Of a DNA stretch of 64,000 nucleotides, positions 57,105 through 64,000 are shown in pieces. The position numbers and the translations under genes were made by a program. The DNA comes from Setoptus koraiensis (Eukaryota; Arthropoda), in assembly GCA_048013815.1 (NCBI GenBank), contig CM106586.1, positions 17,980,001-18,044,000 on the forward strand, in the 5' to 3' direction. A model generated the notes under the pieces. That model made no database searches. It was not told the origin of the DNA and saw only the letters and a list, made by a program, of their open reading frames with translations. Numbering within the stretch: the stretch's first letter is position 1; every line of letters begins with the position of its first letter.

Positions 57105-57184
57105 GATTCTCTGATTCTCTGATTCTTCGATTCTTCGATTCTTCGATTCTCCGATTCTCCGATTCTCCGATTCTCCGATTCGCT
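57105..57184 (+). repeat. 8-bp x10 graded tandem repeat
   Basis: GATTC followed by TCT (two copies), TTC (three), TCC (four) and GCT (one). Variants are blocked in order along the array. Confidence 0.97.
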
Positions 57185-57814
57185 CATTTCTCCCAATCGG
57201 CGAATCGGGCGAATCGGCGCTGCCCGACGTGACTCTGCGAGTCGCGTCTGGCTGGCAGCGGCACGGAGCGGCCCGCACGCCAGAGGGGAGACGCGCACCG
57301 GCCGGCCCGACGGCACGCATGTCGGCTCCGGTCGGACGCAGCGTCCGATTGTGCGGCCCGTGCAACCGCACGCCGTCCGGTCGGAATTATTGTTCGAATT
57401 TGCAGTTTGAATTTGCACTTTGGGCACTGCGGGCCGCCGGAGACGCGCGCATTGTCGAGCGAACGGCGGGCCGGCCCGTGCAACGTTGTGTCGGCCAACG
57501 GCCGCAATGGTTACATAATGTATGATAAAGTTGCGCGCACACACACAGCATAATGTAACGGCACACGGCGCCATAATGTAATGCGGCCAGTGTGTCCGCT
57601 GGCCGGACCGAGAGCGGCCAGTTGAGGGCCGGCCGGCCCAGAGAAGCCACGCACTAATCTCATTTGCATATGATTAACACGTGCTCACGGCAGAGCTGGC
57701 TCGTGTGACCAGAGCGCTGGTTGCGCAACAATGATACACTTGAATGGAGCGCATTGTCGCTGGCCGCGCTTTGTTCCGCTCGCTCGTTGCCTGCGCCGCG
57801 GATAATGATGCACC

Positions 57815-57890
57815 GCCAGTGAGGCACCATGCCAGTGAGGCACCATGCCAATGATGCACCATGATGCACCATGATGCACCATGATGCACT
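57815..57890 (+). repeat. Compound repeat: 16-bp x2 then 10-bp x4
   Basis: GCCAGTGAGGCACCAT twice (57815-57846), then ATGATGCACC four times (57851-57890, last base changed). Confidence 0.95.
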
Positions 57891-58740
57891 GGCCCCAATG
57901 TCGGGCCGCAACATTGTCGGCGCCGGACAGCGCTGAGGCCGGCACCGGGCCGGCGCTGGGGCCAGCGTCTTGATCATCAGCGCGATCGTCATGATGATGT
58001 TGACCAGCATCATCATAATCATGTATTATTCATGAGTGCGTGCGTTTGTGTTGTTGCGTAACACACGCACACACACACATAATAACACAAGCGGCGGAAC
58101 GGGGCCCTTGCGCCACGGTGAGCCGCGGATACGCACGGGCTACGGCTACAGAATGGCGGTTGGCGAGGTAGCGGCCGCTGGCCGCAGCGACAACCGGCAT
58201 TTGACAGCGACCGCCGCACCGAACAATGCTCAAGTGCGCAAGGTACCCTCAGCGCAGCGGTTGGCCTTTTTTCGGGCACACGGACGGCGCCCGAACGAAA
58301 GGTGCCGGCAAAGGGGGCCCGCAAAAGGTGCCCGTAGAAGGTGCCCGTGAAAGAGGCCAGCAAAAGGTGCCCGAAGGGAGGGCGCCCGACGGCAGCGACC
58401 AAACAAGCAATGCCCAAATGAGGAGTCCGTGCAACGTGGGCAAGATCGCGCACAACAGCCTATAATGGATTGAATTGGTGGCTACCGCTGGCTCGCTCGC
58501 CGATTGGCCTGTCGGCCCGTCGCCTTGTCGGCCCGTGCGCCCGTCGGTGCGGTTCGTCGGGCTGCCCATTATAGGCCGATGGGCATGCTATCGTGCTAGG
58601 TGAGTTACGTAAGATGATGATATGTTGTTAGCCGGCAGCCGCTCGTTTGCCGTTGGCCTGCGCACAACAAGCCGGCAAGTTGTCGCTGGCGTGCAAGCTC
58701 ACCGTGGCCGTTGTTTGCATGGTGCCGTTGTTGTTGCCGT

Positions 58741-58817
58741 CGCTGTTGTTGCTGTCGCTGTTGTTGCTGTCGCTGTTGTTGCTGTCGCTGTTGTCGCTGT
58801 TGTCGCTGTTGCTGTTG
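58741..58817 (+). repeat. 15-bp x3 plus 9-bp repeats
   Basis: CGCTGTTGTTGCTGT three times, then CGCTGTTGT units. Confidence 0.95.
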
Positions 58818-59290
58818 TGCAGCTCAGAGCGCCACAGTGCGTAGTGAGTCACTGCTAGCGAGCATCAATTCGACAACAACAAACAGCAGCAAAGTATCAA
58901 GTTGTTGCATAATCATAATGTTATGTAAGCATGCACCTGACTCGGCGTGTGCGTTTTTTGCGCTGTTTGCACTAGCATGTTGACTGTGGCGCTGTCACTG
59001 TTGCGGCTGCGGCGACTGTGGCGACTGGGCGACTGTTTGTTGCGCAACAACACAACTTATATAATGTACAAATGTTAATTGAATTTCAAACAGAGTGCGC
59101 TGCAAAATAGTAACAATAATAATAATAATTAATGTGCTTCCTCGTCCTTGCGCCATTGTGTGTTTATTCGCGCCGGGTAAGCTTGCGTAATAGTTAATAA
59201 CTGGCCATATCTGGCGTCTGTGCTTTAGCCGTGCTCGTTGCGCCAGCTCCCAACGCAGTTGGCTCACCTGGCCGCCAGAGCGCTGGCCAG

Positions 59291-59336
59291 CTGTGTTTGT
59301 TTGTGTTGGCTGGCACACACACAAACAAACACACAG
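59291..59336. repeat. Hairpin of TGTT/AACA repeats, 15-bp perfect arms
   Basis: TGTGTTTGTTTGTGT (59292-59306) is exactly complementary to 59319-59333, with a 12-nt loop. Confidence 0.9.
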
Positions 59337-59790
59337 TTGCTAATCCGAGCTGCGCCAAGCCATTTCGGGCCGGCCAAAGCCAACGGCGAGACGGCCAAGG
59401 AGACGCCAAGGAGACACCAAAAGAGACGGCTAAAGAGGGCGCAAACAACTACTGTGCGGGCATCATTTAATTATTTCAACAATTACCCGCAACAACTGGC
59501 CAGCAGCTCCAATGGTCAGCAGCTCCAATGGCCAGCTCGCCACCAACTCGCCAGGTAGCCGACAGGTCGACGGGCAACAGGCGAACGGCAATGCAAACAC
59601 GGCCAGCGGTTACAGCGCCAGTTACGTCACCGGCAGGCCAAACAAACCGTCGGCCGGCCGCTCATTTGCATGCGCACAGTCGCTGTTGGCCAGAGTTGTG
59701 GCCAGTGCACGGCATGCGGTTGTTGCGCAAAGTGTCCAGTTGGCACCGGGTCGGCGCAAGGTTGGCGCAGGTCGGCACAAGGTTGGCGGC

Positions 59791-59830
59791 CGATTGCGGC
59801 CAGTTGCGGCCAGTTGCGGCCAGTTGCGGC
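59791..59830 (+). repeat. 10-bp x4 tandem repeat
   Basis: Unit CAGTTGCGGC, first copy CGATTGCGGC. It is preceded by diverged GTCGGC-GCAAGGTTGG duplications. Confidence 0.9.
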
Positions 59831-60295
59831 CACTAGCTCAGCGACAGTGGCGAGCCGCTGGCAACAGGTGCCCGAGACGCGCTCCAATGCCGGCCCGGCA
59901 ACGGACACGGCAAATTGAACGGCGGCTGCCGGGTCGCTCGGTCGCCCGCCAGCTCACAGAGCGGCCAGAGGCCGGGCGGCAACGGCGAGCGATCGGCCAG
60001 AAATAGCCCGACGCTGGCACGGTCGACGGGCGCAAGAGTTCACCGGTTCACCTGGCCGCGCTGACCGCCGCATGCGACCGGGCGAGCGCCGTCGTGCGCT
60101 TGTTGCAAGTCGCGAGCTGCCGGTTGCCGTTTGCCGTTTGCGAGCGCCAGCGGTTGTGGCGCCGGCCAAACGACCGAGCGGCCGAACGCCGAGCGTTTAC
60201 AAAGTGCCGGCCGAAGCGACACGCGGGCCCACACAATTGACAGCGTCACGTCCCGATAACCGATAATATATGGCGCTCGGCGCAGCGGGACGCGC

Positions 60296-60406
60296 GGGCA
60301 AACGCACTGTCGGGCGAGCGCACTGTCGGGCGAGCGCACTGTCGGGCGAGCGCACTGTCGGGCGAGCGCACTGTCGGGCAAACGACTGTCGGGCATACGC
60401 ATTATC
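60296..60406 (+). repeat. 16-bp x7 tandem repeat
   Basis: Unit GGGCGAGCGCACTGTC; four central identical copies, with AAA and ATA variants at the ends and one 15-bp copy. Confidence 0.97.
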
Positions 60407-60673
60407 GGGCAACATTATGCACACACACAATTGCGTACAGTGTGCGCTGTGTGCGCTGGCGTCTGTAATCTAGGCTGTCGGCGCGGCCCGGGACCTGCGC
60501 TTAACCACAGGTAGCCGCGTCCGTGTGCGTCGCGCCGAATGTGTCGGGCCGGCCCGCCGAACACACACGATACTGCGCTTACCTGTTTGCGCGGCCGCCT
60601 GCCCGGCCGGCCGCCAGTCGCCGCGTGAGTGCGCGCCACTGGCGGCCCGCCAGCGCATGTTTGCACACTGTTG

Positions 60674-60736
60674 ACATTCGGCGCACATTATGCAACATTC
60701 GGCGCACATTATGCAACATTCGGCGCACATCATGTA
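60674..60736 (+). repeat. 21-bp x3 tandem repeat
   Basis: The unit begins ACATTCGGCGCACATTATG; the first two copies are identical and the third has two changes. Confidence 0.95.
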
Positions 60737-60770
60737 ACATGCAGGCTGGCTGGCTGGCACGCAACGCTCA

Positions 60771-60793
60771 CATGTATCTACTGCAGATACATG
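60771..60793. repeat. 9-bp-arm hairpin
   Basis: CATGTATCT and AGATACATG around the loop ACTGC. Confidence 0.85.
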
Positions 60794-60831
60794 CGAGTAG
60801 ACTCATGCGAGCACGACAGTCAGCCGGCGCT

Positions 60832-60896
60832 CACTCGAATCGGTCACTCGAATCGGTCACTCGCATCGGTCACTCGCATCGGTCACTCGCATCGGT
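60832..60896 (+). repeat. 13-bp x5 tandem repeat
   Basis: CACTCGAATCGGT twice, then CACTCGCATCGGT three times. Confidence 0.97.
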
Positions 60897-61076
60897 CAGT
60901 GGACGCCTAGGCGCGTCCTGTGCGACCGGAAGTGGCTCGCTTCTTGCGGCCACGGCATATCGGGCGCCCGTTCGGCCATTTGTGTGCGCTGGTCAGCGCT
61001 GGCGGGTAATTGCGAGCGAAACAGCAAGCGCGCAACGGTGCGCGTGCCAGCCGCCGGCCACGTGTTTGTTGTGTAA

Positions 61077-61102
61077 TTTTGTTGTGCCTAGGCACAACAA
61101 AA
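61077..61102. repeat. 26-bp perfect palindrome without spacer
   Basis: The half-site TTTTGTTGTGCCT is followed immediately by its exact complement, centred on CCTAGG. Confidence 0.97.
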
Positions 61103-61360
61103 CGTTACCGGCGCTCGCTGTTGCCCGCGTGCACACGTGCATCGGTTTGCGCACACGAGCAGCGCTGACTAGACAGAGACACCAACTCACAGCGTGGCCC
61201 CCACTGTTACGCAAGCGTCGGCGGCCCCATTGGCGTCGGCGGCGGATCCAATATTGCGCAACAATGGCTCGCCAAAGCGACCTCTAATTGCTTTTCGCTG
61301 TTTGCGCCAGGCCGCTGACAGTTGGCGCCGGCGACTTGCCAGCGCCAATATTACCTGGGC

Positions 61361-61393
61361 ACACTGTACCCGCTGTATGTGCGGGTACAGTGT
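61361..61393. repeat. 13-bp perfect stem, 7-nt loop hairpin
   Basis: ACACTGTACCCGC and GCGGGTACAGTGT enclose TGTATGT. A second small stem (GGTATG/CATACC) follows at about 61400-61416. Confidence 0.95.
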
Positions 61394-62878
61394 ACGGCGG
61401 GTATGCGACCCATACCGGGCCGTGTAATGCACATATGGGGTAACTAAACACCAGCGCAACTAAACAAGGCGAGCACGCACCAGCCACGACTGGCAGTTCT
61501 GTGCGCACGTGCTGCACGCTCAATCGCAGCACGCGCGTAGGTGCGCGCAATGCGAATCGGTGACGCGAAAAGAGCAAGCGCCAATGTGAGCAACTGCGGG
61601 ACCCGGCGCAAGCCGCTTTTGTTCCAATCTGGCCCGACACAACACACACTGAGTAATAATACACACTGAGTAACGCACGCGTTCCGGGCGCCGGCCCGTT
61701 TTGTCGTTGGTGTGTCGCGTCATTGTTCACACACACACACGCAATTTTACAAAAGTGATTTCACTCTGGCCCGTCGTTCCGGCAAACCGAGGGCCCCAGT
61801 TCGACAGTGCGCGACATTGGAACAAAGCGCCGGCGCGTGCACAGAGGCGGCCCGAAGCCGCGAGCGCGCCCGACAACGGCGAACAACTGCGACGCTCGGG
61901 ACGGCGCCTCATAGTTGGCCGGCAAACGCTGGCCCAGTTAGCGGGGCACTGAGGCGTCCACTGGCGTCCACTGGCGGCCAGCGCGCTGGCCGCTCGCCGG
62001 CGCAGCACGTGCGCCCGCGCTCATTACTGTGCCGCCGTGGGGGCCCGGCACACGGACCAGCCCAACCAACACAACTAACACAAGCCAGCATAACCGGCGC
62101 AATATTGGTCGCCCTTGCTTGTAATGCGCTCTCGGTCAATGTGACGGGCGGCGCAGACATGCCATCCGTCCGCAATTCTGCACATCATTTGCATCGCATG
62201 TTAATGAATGAGCGCGAGCGCGTATTGCGCGCACCCTCGGGGGGCCACGGGCTAAGCTACCGCAAGCGGATTTGGCGGTTTAGGCGGCCAGTCGAGTGTC
62301 ATGTTTGCGTTTTGTCGCGGGCGCCGCGTCCAGCGGCCCGTTCGTCCGACAGTCCGAGCGCCGGCGCTCGGACTGGCACTCGGCGAGCATCTGGCCAGTC
62401 GGCCCGGCGGGCCGTTGGGTAGCGGCAGCGCGCGATGAGCGCGGGCAGTCGCCAAGTGCGATGAGTGCCGTGAGTGCGGGTATTCGCTGAGTCGGCATCG
62501 GGAGGGACGCGAATGGGCGCTCGCGGCCGACGGGCGATCGTTATCGACACACCCTGCCGTGTCGGCCGGCGCGTCGCCGTGAGTGGCGCGCACGGCGCAC
62601 ACGACGAGACAAATATGGCAGCTCGATTGGCCGTCGGCCAGCCAGACGGCCGGCCGGCTGGCCGCAGTGGCCGCGGAACGAGCTCAGGCGAGAGAAACAA
62701 AAAGAACATAAACACAGGCGTTCGGTGGTGTGCGGTTGTTGTGCGAATTCCACAGTTGCCCGGTTGCAGCGAACACTGCAGCGAACACAACACTGCGCCC
62801 GTGTCGAAGGATGCGTGGGAATAGCGCCCGTGGAAGCCGGTGGCGGCCAGCAGAGCCAGTGGAGGCCAGAGAACGCCG

Positions 62879-62975
62879 AGAAGCCAGAGAAGCGAGAGAA
62901 CGCAAAGAAGCCAGAGAAGCGAGAGAACGCAGCGAACGCAAAGAACGCAGCGAACGCAAAGAACGCAGAGAAGCC
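62879..62975 (+). repeat. Purine-rich compound tandem repeat (27 and 18 bp)
   Basis: Two copies of a 27-bp unit starting AGAAGCCAGAGAAGCGAGAG, then two of an 18-bp unit AGCGAACGCAAAGAACGC. The AAGCCAGA word is shared with the 52.4-kb array. Confidence 0.85.
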
Positions 62976-63271
62976 AGAGAGCCGGACAGTGTTTGCTCGG
63001 TGTTATACTATCCTCGCCCGTTGCTATGATACTTTGTGCGTGCGTGTGTGTGTGAGCGCTGGCCATTCAGTCAGTTGGCAATTAAAGCATTTAAATTTTT
63101 GGCTTGCACAAAGTGGCATAAATTGACCATTAGTCGTTGTATTTACACTGGCACACACACTTGGCGCTGCGACGCGCACACACACGCCAACACACACACA
63201 CACACGCACACTTTGCAATGCAAAGTTTGCATGGCCAGTAGCCAGCAAACAAAGCGCTGGCATGTTTGCCG

Positions 63272-63318
63272 TGCTCGCTCGGGCTGCGGACGGCGCTCGG
63301 GCTGCGGACGGCGCTCGG
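63272..63318 (+). repeat. 17-bp x2.5 tandem repeat
   Basis: Unit CGCTCGGGCTGCGGACG. Confidence 0.9.
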
Positions 63319-63759
63319 AACGGGCGCTCGAGCTGCCGAGTGGGACGGCCGCTCCACTGAATGCTGCCGGGATGGCCGCTGGACCGGCCCGACGGATCGA
63401 GGGCCGATGAGTCGCACTCGAATCGGCGGTCCGGCGCGAGCTTGCGGAATGCGCAACATGCGTGAGCCGCAAGCTGCGATTGTTGTTCCGATTGCGCTGC
63501 GATGTCGCGCAACGTTGTCCAACGTCGCAACGGCCGAATGCGGGCCGTTCGCGCCGCGCCAAGAATGCCCGAGTCTCGTCTGTGCGCTCGACGTGGCTCG
63601 CCGTGGCCCGGCGGCCGAGATTGGGACGGCGCGGACGAGGCCGGTGACGCGGACGACGCCGGCGACGCGCATGACGCTGATGGGCTGATATGCAGCGGCG
63701 ATAATGACCGTGGTATGTTTCCGCCGTTTCGCGAATGTCGCTCGGCCGTCGGCCGGCCG

Positions 63760-63853
63760 TTCGGCGATATTCGGCGCGTTCGGCGATGTTCGGCGCGTTG
63801 GGCGATGTTCGGCGCGTTCGGCGATGTTCGGCGATATTCGGCGATATTCGGCT
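63760..63853 (+). repeat. 9/10-bp alternating tandem repeat
   Basis: TTCGGCGAT-A/G and TTCGGCGCG units alternate about ten times. Confidence 0.9.
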
Positions 63854-64000
63854 CGTTCGAAGCGTTCGGCAGCGCTCGCCGATATTTAGATACTGCGACA
63901 GTGTTTGCTTTGCGTGCGTGTGTGTGTGTTTGCGGAGAAGTAGCGACAATCGGTTGTGGTTGTCTCTTGACTGCAAACACTGACAAACGGCCACAAACAG

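Larger units (their letters stand above)
50399..64000 (-). other. GC-rich upstream intron of hth (to window edge)
   Basis: Some 13.6 kb lie upstream of the homeodomain exon on hth's strand, presumably intron. From about 50.9 kb the base composition turns strongly GC-rich (for example 47 of 60 bases at 55561-55620). Long frames exist in all six readings (up to about 490 codons) because stop codons are rare; none has a recognisable domain, a consistent strand or a plausible splice partner. Numerous short tandem arrays and palindromes are listed separately. I could not find Meis-N exons here. Confidence 0.6.

Noticed and set aside
63024-63986. 320-codon minus frame at the right edge
   Set aside because: Driven by the 9/10-bp and 17-bp arrays; no Meis-N or other domain.
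50900-64000. Foreign insertion or contamination to explain the high GC
   Set aside because: No sharp junction; the same CA and CAA/TTG repeats and the same words occur on both sides, and 29.9-37.9 kb inside the same gene has the same character.

Overview
The window is nuclear DNA of an animal, most likely an arthropod, and I lean towards a mite or other chelicerate. The genes are metazoan and carry short GT-AG introns (84-245 nt in five of them). One gene is a clockwork-orange type bHLH-Orange repressor and another is homothorax; both fit an arthropod. The proteins are rich in Gln/Asn runs and the non-coding DNA is full of CA, GA and CAA microsatellites. The species assignment is inference; the gene identities rest on protein motifs read directly.

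Layout. Positions 1-24.3 kb are gene-dense and relatively AT-rich. In order they hold: the 3' part of the Hsp90 co-chaperone p23 (+); a Golgi stacking protein GRASP (+); a mitochondrial 2-oxoglutarate/malate carrier (-), tail-to-tail with GRASP; the spliceosome-associated factor ESS2 (+); a short unrecognised ORF (+); a clockwork-orange-like bHLH-Orange factor (+); a Tc1/mariner-like fold-back element of 814 bp; Cullin-3 (+); ribosomal protein S25 (-); and a 1650-codon, cysteine-poor, Q/N/S/T-rich secreted protein (-). A 5.2-kb gene-free stretch follows.

From 29.5 kb to at least 50.4 kb, and probably past the right edge, lies homothorax (hth, Meis class) on the minus strand. Three C-terminal exons are visible. 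A 19.5-kb intron splits the homeodomain between Trp48 and Phe49. The Meis/PKNOX-N exons were not found and should lie beyond 64 kb or in the GC-rich interval to the right.

The hth locus is compositionally odd. Two GC-rich domains (about 29.9-37.9 kb and 50.9-64 kb) flank a more AT-rich one. The GC-rich parts carry at least fifteen unrelated short tandem arrays (8-27 bp units), several perfect hairpins and many long but non-credible ORFs in all frames.

The genes are mostly housekeeping (proteostasis, Golgi, mitochondrial transport, splicing, translation, ubiquitination) plus two developmental or circadian regulators. There is no operon-like logic. No viral, CRISPR or bacterial system is present. 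The points most worth following are the divergent split homeodomain, the tandem-array-rich GC domains, the stop-free 99-nt GRASP intron, the fold-back transposon, and the large secreted orphan protein.
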